From Planctomycetota bacterium (GTDB taxonomy: Bacteria; Planctomycetota; Planctomycetia; Pirellulales; Pirellulaceae): a DNA stretch of 64,000 bases. The notes beneath the pieces are model-generated. The model worked only from the letters and a program-made list of their open reading frames with translations, was not told the DNA's origin and did not search any database. Location of the stretch: assembly GCA_014238905.1 (NCBI GenBank), contig JABAAE010000017.1, positions 93,460 to 157,459 of the forward strand, written 5' to 3'. Both the position numbers and the translations under genes were made by a program. Shown here piece by piece: positions 36,322-46,656 of the stretch; position 1 is the first letter of the stretch; the number at the start of each line of letters is the position of its first letter.

Positions 36322-37221
36322 TTACTTCTGGACTTTCTTGTTCTCTTCGGTTTCCACTTTTTGAACTTGGGCGACGTCGTTAAAGTAATAGTTGTATTGC
36401 TTGGAGCGAGGATTGAAATCGTCGTCTGACAAATTGACGTCCAGTTCGATGTTCGTATACAGATATTGTTCGAGAAGCTCTGGTTTGCCACCTTCTTCTT
36501 TCGGCCAGGTCCAAGCCTCGTAACGAACAGGTAGTTGCAGTTCGTCATCGATGTAGATGTTTGCCCGGTAGAAGTCGAAGTGATCTCTTTGCTGTGGATG
36601 AATGACCTCAATCACGGTGCAAGGACGTTTGAAGAACGTTCGCCCAGGCTCGACTTTGACTTCGCATTCATCATATTGCTTCTCTCTTTCGGCTTTCTCA
36701 ATGAGGCGTTCGACTAAAACTCGAAAACCAATTTCATTGATCGGGTATCGATTACCTCGCATAGCGATCGGGCCGGTTGGGTTTAAGAAGACGGTGATTT
36801 TGCCAAGGATCATTCCGGCTTCATGGGCAATGATTTTTCCGTTATTTCGTCCATCTATCCAGATCGCTTCGCGGCCGTTTACCGATTTTGGTTTAGTGAA
36901 CCTCATGTAAATACTGAACGGGATATTTTTTTCTGGTTGGTGATTTCTGATTTTGACTTCACTGTATTCGAGGCCCGACAGTTTTCCATTAATTCTTTCT
37001 CGTCGAATTAGATTGGCCTTGTAATCCTTTATCGTCTCTACTCTTTTGAGGCCTCGTTGAGCCATTTCGATAGCGGCATCGAGAGGATGAGGCTTATTGA
37101 CTTTGACGTCTAGTTTCTTTGCGACCCGAACCGGCCCATCGTTATCGTCATCGGCATAGACCCCGACCGACAATCCAAGCGTTGAAAGGAGTAAGAGGAA
37201 GTGTAAGTTGAATTGTCGCAT
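36322..37221 (-). CDS. exported DUF1571 protein
   Basis: The 299-residue protein has a signal peptide (1-22, GVYA end). It matches the DUF1571 family of planctomycetes and other bacteria: AQRGLKRVETIKDYKANLIRRERINGKLS (read as two blocks), MRFTKPKSVNGREAIWIDG, and a late LPVRYEAWTWP. The fold is related to LolA/LolB-like outer-membrane lipid or lipoprotein carriers, so a periplasmic binding role is possible. ATG 37221 is preferred over an earlier in-frame start because AAGGAG lies about ten bases before it and the signal peptide follows directly. Confidence 0.85.
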   Translation of the reverse strand: MRQFNLHFLLLLSTLGLSVGVYADDDNDGPVRVAKKLDVKVNKPHPLDAAIEMAQRGLKRVETIKDYKANLIRRERINGKLSGLEYSEVKIRNHQPEKNIPFSIYMRFTKPKSVNGREAIWIDGRNNGKIIAHEAGMILGKITVFLNPTGPIAMRGNRYPINEIGFRVLVERLIEKAEREKQYDECEVKVEPGRTFFKRPCTVIEVIHPQQRDHFDFYRANIYIDDELQLPVRYEAWTWPKEEGGKPELLEQYLYTNIELDVNLSDDDFNPRSKQYNYYFNDVAQVQKVETEENKKVQK

Positions 37222-37632
37222 GAAAGCTGATCTCCTTTTCGGCCGCAAGCTGGACGATTCGCCAAGCTTCCTGTGGAGTGTGACGGGCAGTTTGTTGGGG
37301 AGGTTGGATCCGCGAAATGGCGGAAAGACGTTCTCCATCCTTTAATCGGCCGTTCTCCTTTAAATTTTCATCGACGAATAAGAGGCCCGATCATTCGTAC
37401 TTGCCTGAAAAATAGGTACCAATTGGTGCTATGCCCGTCCTTTTGTCTGTGTAATCGGAAAAGCTTTCCATGATTTCGCCCGGCAGCTCGTCAGCGACGA
37501 TTAGATTTGCAGTGGTTGCTTGGCCACTGGGTAGCAAAATTGGGAATTAGGGAGACAGCCGCGGAGCAGAATCGAGACTGTTTTGATCCGTCGGTTAGGG
37601 AGTTAGTGAGTTTGGATCAACCATCCGAAAGT
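37222..37632 (-). other. intergenic between histidine kinase and DUF1571 gene
   Basis: There is no supportable gene. A CAGTGG/CCACTG stem with an eight-base loop lies near 37511-37530 without a U-tract. The region must carry the promoter of the DUF1571 gene. Confidence 0.4.
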
Positions 37633-39330
37633 CTATTGCCGGGGATTTGAGTCGATTTCTATCGTCCCGTTTTCGGTGGATTGGGTTTGAAATGGGAAAT
37701 GCAAACAGAACTGGCTGCCTTCGCCCACTTTACTTTTCAGAGTGATGTCTCCCCCATGCTCTTGCATGATCTTCCGGCTTACCGGCAGTCCTAATCCGGT
37801 TCCTCGCTGTCCTTTTCCAGACTCGAAGACACCAAACACTTTTTCTATGTTTTCTTCTGGAATACCGTCCGCATTATCACTGATCAAGATTTCAAATCTT
37901 TGGCGGCTTTGGTCAAGCTGTGCGGTCAAGCTTACCGAGGCTTCATGGACTCCTTGGCAGGCGTCAATGCCATTGGAGAGCACGTTGAGAACCGCTCGAT
38001 GAATCGCCTCGGAATCGAACAACGCCGGCGGTAGATCTGGGGTGGGTTGCCAAGCTAAGTGGACGCCATTTTCGGTGGCCCGATGTTGCATTAACTCGAC
38101 AACGTCGTCTAAAACCGTGTTGATGTTTCCAGTGGTAAGTTCTGGTTCGCGATCTTTGCTGAAGGAAAGCATGTCGAGAACCAGTTGGGAGATCTTCGCC
38201 TGATTTTTTTCCACGATCCGCCAACCTGATTCAATCACAGGGAGTTCGTCTTTTTTGATCCCTTCTTTGATCAAGTAAGAGCCACCATTGATCCCCTGCA
38301 AAATGTTTTTGATATGGTGCGAAAGCATGGCAATGGTCTGCCCCATGACAGCCATTCGCTCCGACTGAATCATAGCAGAATAGAAGTTGGTGTCTTCGAT
38401 GGCTAATGCTGCCTGATGACCGATAGCTATCATCATCTTAAGATGTTGGTCTGTAAACTGTGATTTGACATTACGTTTGACCAATTCCCCAGGTGAGGTA
38501 CGTGTGTCGATGTAGATGACGCCTTGCGTACCGTACCTTCCCTGCATGGGTACGCAAATTGCTTCAGAAACACCCATCCGCAAAATGCTTGCTTGTGAGT
38601 CCCAGCGGTCGTCATTTATAGCGTCGCTCGTGATAACACCCTGTTTACTCTCCATAACGAAGTCGACGATCGATCTGCTTATTTGGAGTTGATCATTGCC
38701 TTCATTCTTGATTTGGCTGCGGGTAATTCGGGGTACCATTTCATCGGTATCCTGATCGAGCAATAAAATGCAACCGCGATCCGGCGCGATGGCATCAAAT
38801 ATCATTTGCATTAATTTTTCGATTAGTTGGTCGATATCAAGGGTCTGGCTAACGGCCAGGGCAGCATGATACACCAGATCGAAATTCACATTGGGTAGGT
38901 CGACTTGTTGCTGACTATCATGGAGAGACAACGAGCTGGGGACATCAGCTTGTATCGAGCTGACAATGTTGGATGCCGATTCTGGCAACGGGGTTTGAAT
39001 GATTTTGACCAAGTCTGCTGAATCGAGTCCTCGAGAATTGGCAGAGGTCGTGAATATCAAAATGGTTTTGCCGATTCGGATCCGATCTCCATTACGAAGA
39101 TTATGATTCCTGGATCTTTTCTCATTGACAAAGGTGCCATTGGAGCTGCCCAGATCAGAGATCTGATACCTCTCTTCACCCAATCGCTTAATTTCAGCGT
39201 GAATTCGCGATGTTTCGCCATCGTTGAGATTGATCTCATTCCGGTTATCTCGCCCGAGACGAACCGTGTCCTGCGCAAGCTCGAACTTCCGTCCTTGATC
39301 GCGGCCATGAATGATAAACAGGGATGACAA
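37633..39330 (-). CDS. soluble FHA-GAF sensor histidine kinase
   Basis: The 565-residue protein has an FHA domain at about 1-95 (VRLGRDNRNEI, SRIHAEI, DLGSSNGTFVN) that binds phosphothreonine. A GAF domain follows at about 150-320. The phosphoacceptor helix has LSHHIKN with His338, and the HATPase_c domain runs to the end (N-box HRAVLNVLSNGIDAC, G1 SDNADGIP, G2 GTGLGLPVSRKI). There is no membrane segment and no response regulator beside it. The FHA suggests input from a Ser/Thr kinase, of which one is encoded at 46657-47649; that link is inference. Confidence 0.92.
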   Translation of the reverse strand: MSSLFIIHGRDQGRKFELAQDTVRLGRDNRNEINLNDGETSRIHAEIKRLGEERYQISDLGSSNGTFVNEKRSRNHNLRNGDRIRIGKTILIFTTSANSRGLDSADLVKIIQTPLPESASNIVSSIQADVPSSLSLHDSQQQVDLPNVNFDLVYHAALAVSQTLDIDQLIEKLMQMIFDAIAPDRGCILLLDQDTDEMVPRITRSQIKNEGNDQLQISRSIVDFVMESKQGVITSDAINDDRWDSQASILRMGVSEAICVPMQGRYGTQGVIYIDTRTSPGELVKRNVKSQFTDQHLKMMIAIGHQAALAIEDTNFYSAMIQSERMAVMGQTIAMLSHHIKNILQGINGGSYLIKEGIKKDELPVIESGWRIVEKNQAKISQLVLDMLSFSKDREPELTTGNINTVLDDVVELMQHRATENGVHLAWQPTPDLPPALFDSEAIHRAVLNVLSNGIDACQGVHEASVSLTAQLDQSRQRFEILISDNADGIPEENIEKVFGVFESGKGQRGTGLGLPVSRKIMQEHGGDITLKSKVGEGSQFCLHFPFQTQSTENGTIEIDSNPRQ

Positions 39331-39909
39331 ATCAATTTTCCTTTTCTATATAGTCACTGCATTTTATCGTGATTTTGTAAAATTACGGACAGACAGAAAA
39401 AAGTTTTCTGAAAAGTTGAATTGTCATCTTTGCCCATTCGTTACAAACATGACTCAGGCTGTCCAAACCTCCGAAAATGGTTGCCCCAATCTCTTCAATT
39501 TACTGCGGCGATACACCTTGTGTCCGAAGAGCGGACTGGACTCGTTAACAGTCTATCGTACGAGTCAGAGAGGTCGTTTTTGGTTTAGATTTCCGGCCCG
39601 ACTCCATTTAGGCTATTGGGAAATGGTCTGGTTAGCTAACGCCAGAAATGTGACGAGATAAGTCGACAAATGAATCAACCACCAGATTTTGGCCAGAATT
39701 CAGATAAAAAAAATGATTTGCATCAAAAATAATGGTGAAAATGACAACATTCAATGTAAAGCCAAATGTTCTTGGTTTCACTCGAGAATGCTGGTGGTAT
39801 ACTGTTCGGCTTCTGGATAATAAGTTTGCGTGCCGAACCGCTTTTTGAGCAAAAATCAATCTCCATTGCGGGGCCGCTGTCACAAGTTCCATAACGCAGG
39901 TAACAAAGC
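39331..39909. other. divergent intergenic region
   Basis: The gap separates the histidine kinase (minus) and the MFS gene (plus). An open frame from ATG 39450 (71 codons) reads MTQAVQTSENGCPNLF... but has no ribosome site or family match, so I do not call it. Promoters for both neighbours should lie here. Confidence 0.4.
39795..39803 (+). promoter_or_regulatory. candidate extended -10 promoter element for the MFS gene
   Basis: TGGTATACT fits the extended -10 pattern TGnTATAAT with one mismatch. It lies 107 bp before the ATG at 39910; no good -35 is needed for this promoter type and none is seen at 17 bp. Confidence 0.35.
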
Positions 39910-41514
39910 ATGTCAGATACCAAATCGATGCAGGAAAAAGAACCAAACATGTATTTGTTTTGGGGTTGTTTCATTGCATTAATCACTACAGCATTTGGAT
40001 TTATTACCCGAATGTTTCTGCTGGATGACCCGACAATTACACAGGATTTGCTTCAGCTCGATCCGGCCGAGGTCGGGCGATACAAGGGAATTCAAATTTG
40101 GCCATTTGCCATCAGCATTATCATGTTCAGCTTGGTTATCGACAAAGTCGGTTACAAGTTCTCCATGATTTTTGCTTTTGCTTGCCAGTTTATTTGGGCC
40201 GTCATGGGCTGCTATGCACTTTCGATCGCGGAGAACAATCCAGAACTAGCGAAATCGCTGATTTATTGGGGCGGGCTTGTTCTGGCATTGGGTAATGGTA
40301 CGGTCGAAGCATTCATTAACCCTGTTGTGGCGACGATGTTCGACAAGGAGAAGACCAAGTGGTTGAATATCTTGCACGCAGGTTGGCCAGGTGGACTGGT
40401 CGTTGCCGGTGTATTGACCATTTTTATGGAAATGGCCGAACTCTCTTGGACGGTCAAGCTTGGAACGATCGCGATCCCCGCGTTGATCTATTTCGTCATG
40501 CTCATTGGTTGCCAGTTCCCACGACAGGAACGGGTTGCAGCGGGAGTCAGCTACCGTGATATGTTATCGGAGTTTGGCATCCTTGGTGCAGCAGTCGTCG
40601 GCTTTTTGGTAACACTACAGTTGATGGATTTTTTCCCTGAGGGAAACAAGTATCTGTTTATGGGGATAGGCGTCGCCATGGTCGTCGGTTTTGGAGCGTA
40701 TACCGCGAGCCTTGGACGACCACTGATGTTCTTCCTGATCCTGATCATGATGCCACTGGCCACCACAGAAATTGGAACCGATGGTTGGATTTCTGGAATC
40801 ATGAGTAATGCGGTTACGTTTCATGCCGGATGGATTTTGGTTTATACCTCGTTGATTATGATGGTGCTTAGGTTTTTCGCGGGACCCATTGTTCACAACC
40901 TGTCGGCGTTAGGGCTTTTGATTCTTAGTTGTGCGCTTGCTATTGCAGGACTTTATGCCCTTTCCACTGCCGAAACCGTGGTGTGGATTTTCGTTGCGGC
41001 AACTCTCTACGCCTTAGGGAAGACTTTTTTCTGGCCGACCATGCTGGGGATCGTTTCGGAGCAAACGCCAAAAGGTGGTGCTTTAACACTAAATGCTATT
41101 TCGGGAATCGGCATGTTGGCGGTTGGAACACTCGGGTTTCCTTATATTGGTGCGTTACAGGCTGACAAGGCGATAGAAGCTGTCGCCCAATCCGAGGTAG
41201 CAGCTAAAGCTCCAGGGCTGATCAGTGATGGGAAACTGAACGAGCTGGCATTGGAAGAAAAGACCATCTACGAGATCATTCCTTACAAAGTTCTCGATAA
41301 GGAAGCGGTGAAAGGATTTGTCGCCAAGGCAGATGAATCTGACAGGAAGGCTATTGATGAGAGTATTGCCGATGCCGAAGGTGGTAGTGCTCAAAAAGCA
41401 TTGGCCAACATGGCATTATTCCCTGGAATTATGATCGTATGTTATCTATTGCTTTGGTTTTACTTCCAGTCCAAGGGTGGGTACAAACCGGTCACCATCA
41501 ATGAAAATCACTAG
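39910..41514 (+). CDS. MFS transporter with a long soluble C-terminal loop
   Basis: The 534-residue protein has around twelve membrane segments typical of the major facilitator superfamily, with substrate class close to nucleoside/sugar symporters by overall look only. Between the last two helices lies an unusual hydrophilic region of about 80 residues (417-497), rich in Ala, Glu and Lys (ADKAIEAVAQSEVAAKAPG). AGGT about ten bases before ATG 39910 gives a weak ribosome site. It is a single-gene unit closed by a strong terminator. The substrate cannot be told. Confidence 0.8.
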   Translation: MSDTKSMQEKEPNMYLFWGCFIALITTAFGFITRMFLLDDPTITQDLLQLDPAEVGRYKGIQIWPFAISIIMFSLVIDKVGYKFSMIFAFACQFIWAVMGCYALSIAENNPELAKSLIYWGGLVLALGNGTVEAFINPVVATMFDKEKTKWLNILHAGWPGGLVVAGVLTIFMEMAELSWTVKLGTIAIPALIYFVMLIGCQFPRQERVAAGVSYRDMLSEFGILGAAVVGFLVTLQLMDFFPEGNKYLFMGIGVAMVVGFGAYTASLGRPLMFFLILIMMPLATTEIGTDGWISGIMSNAVTFHAGWILVYTSLIMMVLRFFAGPIVHNLSALGLLILSCALAIAGLYALSTAETVVWIFVAATLYALGKTFFWPTMLGIVSEQTPKGGALTLNAISGIGMLAVGTLGFPYIGALQADKAIEAVAQSEVAAKAPGLISDGKLNELALEEKTIYEIIPYKVLDKEAVKGFVAKADESDRKAIDESIADAEGGSAQKALANMALFPGIMIVCYLLLWFYFQSKGGYKPVTINENH

Positions 41515-41574
41515 TTGATCTTAGTCGATGAGGGTATCACTGAAATTGGTGCTGATTCAGAACCTGTGATTTAA

Positions 41575-41605
41575 GAGGGCTCCCTGATGGAGCCCTCTTT
41601 TATTA
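41575..41605 (+). terminator. rho-independent terminator after the MFS gene
   Basis: GAGGGCTCC (41575-41583) and GGAGCCCTC (41589-41597) form a perfect nine-bp stem with a five-base loop, followed by TTTTATTAT. Confidence 0.93.
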
Positions 41606-41824
41606 TAGGGTACGCTGTTTCCTGTGCAGCCGAAAAGGACCGTCGAAGCTTCATCGCTTTAATTTAGGTTGCAACCTATGATCGCGGCCACAAATCAACA
41701 AAATGGTGGCGCTGCTGGCAGGTGTGCTTTATGGTTGAATTGTAGGGTAATGGAGCATTCCTTGGTTTGGTGTTGAGATGGGCTTGGGCCCCTTGGTAGA
41801 CCATTCTCCCGATGGACTTCGAAA

Positions 41825-43177
41825 ATGTTTGGGATGAATCCGAGTAGCCTAGATCTTAATAGTGCTGTTCCGTCAGGAGGTGCGCTCGTTGCCGGTTCTT
41901 TTCGAAACCGGTTGCTCGTTCTGATCGCCGTGTCGGTGTTACTGAGGATTGGTGTGTCATTCTATTGGCAGTCCAAAATGGATGCTGGCGAGTCATTCCG
42001 ATTTGGCGATTCTGCCGGGTATTGGAATCTGGCCGAACGAGTAGCTGATGGTCGGCCCTACCAATACAACTCCGAACATGCAAAGGTCTTCAGAACGCCA
42101 GCCTATCCAGTTTTTCTTTCGTCGTTATTTCGAGTTTGGGAACAGCCCACCGTTCTGTCGGCTAGAGTGTTTGGCTCGTTGTTGGGTGGGCTAACGGTTT
42201 ATTTAATTTTTTTGTTGGGATCCAGGGTTTTCAATGAAAAAACAGGTTGGTTGTCGGCCATTCTAATCGCCTTTTATCCAGGGGCAATCGCGGTCAGTGT
42301 CTTGGTACTGGCAGAGAGTTTATTCGTACCTTTGATGTTGACGCAGTTGTTATTGATGGTGATGGCGTGGCAATCCCAACGCAGTTCGACTTTTTTCCTC
42401 TTGGCCGGTCTGGCGGGAATTCTCTATGGGTTGGCCTGCCTGACGCGTCCCAGTTGGTTGCTATTTGTTCCGTTCTCCCTTCCGATCTGTCTTTTGATTA
42501 TCGAGAAAAAAAAGAAACAGCTATTCATGGCTGGCATTCTTTGCGTCTCGTTGATCGGAATCATGGCACCATGGTGGATTCGAAATTACCAAGTGACGGG
42601 GCATTTTGTCATGACTTCGTTGCAGACCGGAACGAGTCTCTACGATGGTTGGAATCCAGAAGCCAATGGAGCCAGTGACATGGAATTTGCACCGCGAATG
42701 AAAAAGCTTTTTAAGGAACAGTGGCTTGCTGCAGGCAATCCTGAACGCGAATTGGAATATGCATTTAACGAATACATGAAGAATGAAGCCTTGAATTGGG
42801 CGAAGCAACATCCGGGGCAAGTCGCATTGCTAGCACTTGAGAAGCTTCGGCGTACATGGACGCCACTGCCCAATACGACGGAAATTGGGAACACAACCCT
42901 GAGGTGGGGCATCGCAGGTTATTATTTGCCGCTGATGCTGTTTTCACTGGCGGGAATCCTCTGTTTGCGCCAGAACCGTTTGGCGGTTTGGATTTTCGTT
43001 TTGCCCTCGATGTACTATGCGTTACTCCACATGGTTTTTGTGGGCTCGATTCGATATCGCCAACCGGTCATGATCCTCTTGGCAGTCATGGGAGCGTCTT
43101 TTTTGGCAACCTTGCTGGAAAACCGAAAGGCCGCGCTGCCGGTTTCCGATGGCAAGTGCTCCCAAGGAAACCAATGA
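41825..43177 (+). CDS. GT39/ArnT-like membrane glycosyltransferase
   Basis: The 450-residue protein is a polytopic membrane protein with about ten helices. The first periplasmic loop has the acidic motif GESFRFGDSAGYWNLAERVADG and later FRTPAYPVFLS, the pattern of the PMT/ArnT (GT39/GT83) superfamily that uses polyprenyl-phosphate sugars. A soluble stretch containing ERELEYAFNEYMKNEALNWAK lies before the last helices. The acceptor is unknown; protein O-glycosylation or envelope glycans are possible. ATG 41825 or 41834 may be the start. It is followed by the AsmA-like gene after 116 bp. Confidence 0.82.
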   Translation: MFGMNPSSLDLNSAVPSGGALVAGSFRNRLLVLIAVSVLLRIGVSFYWQSKMDAGESFRFGDSAGYWNLAERVADGRPYQYNSEHAKVFRTPAYPVFLSSLFRVWEQPTVLSARVFGSLLGGLTVYLIFLLGSRVFNEKTGWLSAILIAFYPGAIAVSVLVLAESLFVPLMLTQLLLMVMAWQSQRSSTFFLLAGLAGILYGLACLTRPSWLLFVPFSLPICLLIIEKKKKQLFMAGILCVSLIGIMAPWWIRNYQVTGHFVMTSLQTGTSLYDGWNPEANGASDMEFAPRMKKLFKEQWLAAGNPERELEYAFNEYMKNEALNWAKQHPGQVALLALEKLRRTWTPLPNTTEIGNTTLRWGIAGYYLPLMLFSLAGILCLRQNRLAVWIFVLPSMYYALLHMVFVGSIRYRQPVMILLAVMGASFLATLLENRKAALPVSDGKCSQGNQ

Positions 43178-43293
43178 CGGCCACTATTACTGTGGATCGT
43201 GATACTGTCGTTGGAGAAAACGCCGGAAAAAAGTAGAATTTGAGGCGATGTGTGTCATGACTTTGCACAACCTAGAGGAAGTTGACCTAGGGA

Positions 43294-46200
43294 ATGGAAT
43301 CCCGATTCGAACAACCGATATCTGCAACACGCTCACCAGGAAATCTGTTGAGGGGCATGGTGGCGTTTCGTCGTTTCGTATCTTTTTTACTCATCATCGC
43401 CCTTGTAGCCTTGGTGGCGATTCTCTTACTCAAAAATAATCTGAACGAACAGGTTCGGCGGATTGTCGAAAAAAAAATCGGACAGGTTTTTTCGAAGGCG
43501 GAAATAACGGTTCAACTGGAGTCCGCGATTTTTGATCCTGGTCAAGGATTTGAATTTGGTGGATTGACTGTGTCCGAAAAAAAACAGTTAGTAATTGCGA
43601 TTGATCAATTTACGGTCAAATCGGATGCCGATATTTGGGATTTGATCTCGGGGAAAATCGAACCTGGGTTGATTCAAATTGATGGATTGCAGCTAAACAT
43701 TTGCAAAGGTCCGGACGGAGTCATTAATCTTGTCCGTATTTTTGATTCACTTGAACAAAACGGTAAGATGACCAGGATTCCCAGAATCTTGTTTCGCAAT
43801 TGCAGGGTGAATTATCAGCCGGAGGCCGACCAGTCGCCGATTGAAGTGAAGGCTGTGGCCGGTGAATTAAATACGAATCCTGTTCTTCGAACCGCGAGCT
43901 TTCGAACAAAATTAACGGGGCAGTTCTTTCGATCTATTCAGGCTTCCGGTCATTTTTCGTTTTCTGACCAATCATGGACGATTACCGGTTGTACAAAAAA
44001 GATGTCGATTGATCGTGGTGTTTTTCAGCACCTGCCGCCATCCTACCAAACTGAATTGCTTGGACTGAAAGCTCTTCGGGGTAAACTCGATTTCGACTTT
44101 GAAGTTGTGGGTGACGCCAGTCATCATATTGGCAGCCTTTCAACGGCTCCAGAATTTGTTGTGACCGGCTCTGTGTCCGAAGCTCGAATTGAAGACAAGA
44201 GGCTTCCTTTTCCAATAAGTGATTTGAACGCTGATTTTACTGCCCGTAATTCGGGAGTAAAAATTGAAAATGTTGTTGCTGAAAGCGACTTGGGGAAAAT
44301 TCGTATCGACTGTCTTGCCAATGCTGAAGATAATTCCTTCGAATTGGTGGCCAAGATAGATCCGCTCTATCTTGATCGGCGCACAATTCAAAAGTTGCCT
44401 GAGCAAGCTAAGTCTTTCTTGCAGAAGTATGACCCTCAGGGAGCGGTCCGTTTGACATCCCGATTGCAGTATCAAAGTGGTCAATGGATTCCAGATGTCA
44501 GAATTGATTTGTTGGGGATTTCATTTGCGTTTCACAAATGTCCGTATCCTGTAGAGAATTCGACGGGTTTCGTAACGCTCATTAAAGATAAAATCGGCAT
44601 CGATATTCGGGCGCAGGCTTCCGGGCGAACCGTTAGCATGAAGGGTTCTTTTTGGAATCCGGGCCCCGATGCGATTGGGACCATGGTGATTGACGTCGAC
44701 GGCCAGATACCTTTCGATGAAAAAGTTTTTTCCGCATTGAAGAAACTGCCGGACGTTTCGAATACGGTTGCAAAATTTCATCCGCGAGGAAAGTTTGGGT
44801 TTGGTGGCCAGTTCTCACGGAAGAAAGGAAGCGATGGCCGAGTAAAAGAGCATTTCCAATACACCATTAAAATTCATGATACTGAGGTGAATTACGATCT
44901 GTTCCCCCTGCCCTTTCATGATGTTGATGGCACCATACTTATTAATGATGGGGCAGCTCGATTCGTGGATTTTCGCGGGAAGAACGTTTTGGCTGACTCT
45001 TACGCATTAGGTAGTTGGAGCCGGGAAAAAGGTCTTGATATGACCATCGAGGCATTTGACGTTGAAATAAATAATTCACTTAAGTCGGCCATGCCAAAGC
45101 CGGCTCGGCAATTCCTGGATACGCTAAAACCTAACGGCTCGCTACAAACCGTCAGGGCTAGGGTGAAAGTACTACCCCAACAGGAGCTTGATTACGTACT
45201 GGAGGTCACTACGGATAATCGTCAATCCACTCTTTCGGTAACACCGAGCTGGCTTCCCTACGAAATGAAATCCATTGAATTGAATATGGAGTTTCGCCCC
45301 GACAGTTTTCTTATCAAAAAATTCAAGGGCTTTCATCGTGATTCAGAATTGACAATGCGGGGCGATGGCACTTTTGATGTTCGAGGCTGGACGTGCAATT
45401 TGCGTGATATTTACTTTGGAAAAATGGTAGTTGATCGCGAGTTGACTTCTGCGCTTCCCACCGCACTGGGGCAAACGGTTGAATCGCTGGATGTTGATGG
45501 CCTGTTCAATATGTATGGCAGTATCGCATTCAAGAGTCAGGCGGAGGGGCAGCCTCTTTATTCAGCGGAAAGTGCTCCAATTCAAACGGTTTTTGATCTG
45601 ACCGCAGATGTGGACAAGGGGTCGCTTTCCTGCGGTATTCTCCTGGAGGACGTCTATGGTGCCATTCGATTGACTGGAAAGACAATCGGTGATCAATTCC
45701 AAAGTGTTGGAGGCATCGACTTGGACTCCTTACATTGGAACGACTTGCAGTTCAAACGTATAAAGAGTCCGATTTACATTGATAATTCTCAGGCCTTGCT
45801 GGGCGTTTGGGCTACCTCGAAAATGGCCAAAACAGGGCCCGAGCCGCTCGTTTGTAATACATTTGGTGGCAGGCTTGCGGGCAATGCCAGCTTCTCTTTT
45901 TCCGGCAAACAAAAATTCGAGATTCAAGCAACGTTTGCAGATGTTGACCTGAACGAATTTACTTTTGATCTTGCTCCAAATTATTCAGATATAGTCGGAC
46001 GCGGCAAAGGTGGCCTTCGATTGACCGGTGATAATTCCGGATACCATTCGTTGCGTGGAGAAGGTGAGGTTCGCTTGGAGGATGCCAAGATTTCGGAGGT
46101 CCCGGTTATCCTTGGTATGCTGAAGCTTTTATCGGTCAAGCAAATCGATCGCACGTTGTTCAACGAGAGCAGGATCAATATGAAGTTGCGAGGAGAACAT

Positions 46201-46536
46201 GTCTTTTTCGATCGCTTGGAATTTCTGGGAGACGCGATCAGTTTGAGAGGCAATGGCGAAATGAATTTCGATCGTGAATTGGCATTGCAGTTCTATACCA
46301 CCGTTGGGCGAGGCGAAATACCGGTAGTCAGTCCTCTGCTGGGAGCAGCAAGTCAACAGATTCTGGTCATCGATGTCACGGGCACGACGGAGAAGCCCGT
46401 CATCAAGAAGAACTTTTTCAAGATACTTAACGATAAACTCAAATCCAATATAGAGGATCTTGAACAGTCACTGGAGGAAGGTGGGGATGCGGTTTTAGGA
46501 GCAGCCGAATTCCCACTGGGACGCATTTTCAAATAG
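43294..46536 (+). CDS. AsmA-like (TamB/YhdP superfamily) envelope protein
   Basis: The 1080-residue protein has an N-terminal membrane helix (about 25-47) and then a very long beta-rich periplasmic part of repeating strands. The AsmA C-terminal-type ending (LEDAKISEVPVILGMLKLLS, LRGNGEMNFDRELALQFYT, LIVIDVTGTTEKPVIKK-like) is clear. AsmA-like proteins form hydrophobic grooves that bridge inner and outer membranes and move phospholipids. It is in the same direction as the glycosyltransferase gene and could be co-transcribed. Confidence 0.85.
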   Translation: MESRFEQPISATRSPGNLLRGMVAFRRFVSFLLIIALVALVAILLLKNNLNEQVRRIVEKKIGQVFSKAEITVQLESAIFDPGQGFEFGGLTVSEKKQLVIAIDQFTVKSDADIWDLISGKIEPGLIQIDGLQLNICKGPDGVINLVRIFDSLEQNGKMTRIPRILFRNCRVNYQPEADQSPIEVKAVAGELNTNPVLRTASFRTKLTGQFFRSIQASGHFSFSDQSWTITGCTKKMSIDRGVFQHLPPSYQTELLGLKALRGKLDFDFEVVGDASHHIGSLSTAPEFVVTGSVSEARIEDKRLPFPISDLNADFTARNSGVKIENVVAESDLGKIRIDCLANAEDNSFELVAKIDPLYLDRRTIQKLPEQAKSFLQKYDPQGAVRLTSRLQYQSGQWIPDVRIDLLGISFAFHKCPYPVENSTGFVTLIKDKIGIDIRAQASGRTVSMKGSFWNPGPDAIGTMVIDVDGQIPFDEKVFSALKKLPDVSNTVAKFHPRGKFGFGGQFSRKKGSDGRVKEHFQYTIKIHDTEVNYDLFPLPFHDVDGTILINDGAARFVDFRGKNVLADSYALGSWSREKGLDMTIEAFDVEINNSLKSAMPKPARQFLDTLKPNGSLQTVRARVKVLPQQELDYVLEVTTDNRQSTLSVTPSWLPYEMKSIELNMEFRPDSFLIKKFKGFHRDSELTMRGDGTFDVRGWTCNLRDIYFGKMVVDRELTSALPTALGQTVESLDVDGLFNMYGSIAFKSQAEGQPLYSAESAPIQTVFDLTADVDKGSLSCGILLEDVYGAIRLTGKTIGDQFQSVGGIDLDSLHWNDLQFKRIKSPIYIDNSQALLGVWATSKMAKTGPEPLVCNTFGGRLAGNASFSFSGKQKFEIQATFADVDLNEFTFDLAPNYSDIVGRGKGGLRLTGDNSGYHSLRGEGEVRLEDAKISEVPVILGMLKLLSVKQIDRTLFNESRINMKLRGEHVFFDRLEFLGDAISLRGNGEMNFDRELALQFYTTVGRGEIPVVSPLLGAASQQILVIDVTGTTEKPVIKKNFFKILNDKLKSNIEDLEQSLEEGGDAVLGAAEFPLGRIFK

Positions 46537-46656
46537 TCTCGAACTGTTTCCTTTCTACGTCAGTAATCAGGACAGTGCATTTGATGAAGTCTATTGGTCA
46601 CGACGGCTTGATGCGGCAATTTCGGCATTCCGTTTGAACAACCAAATCAAGACGGG

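Noticed and set aside
39450..39662. Possible 71-codon gene between the histidine kinase and MFS genes
   Set aside because: There is no ribosome site and no family likeness; the region is expected to hold two divergent promoters.
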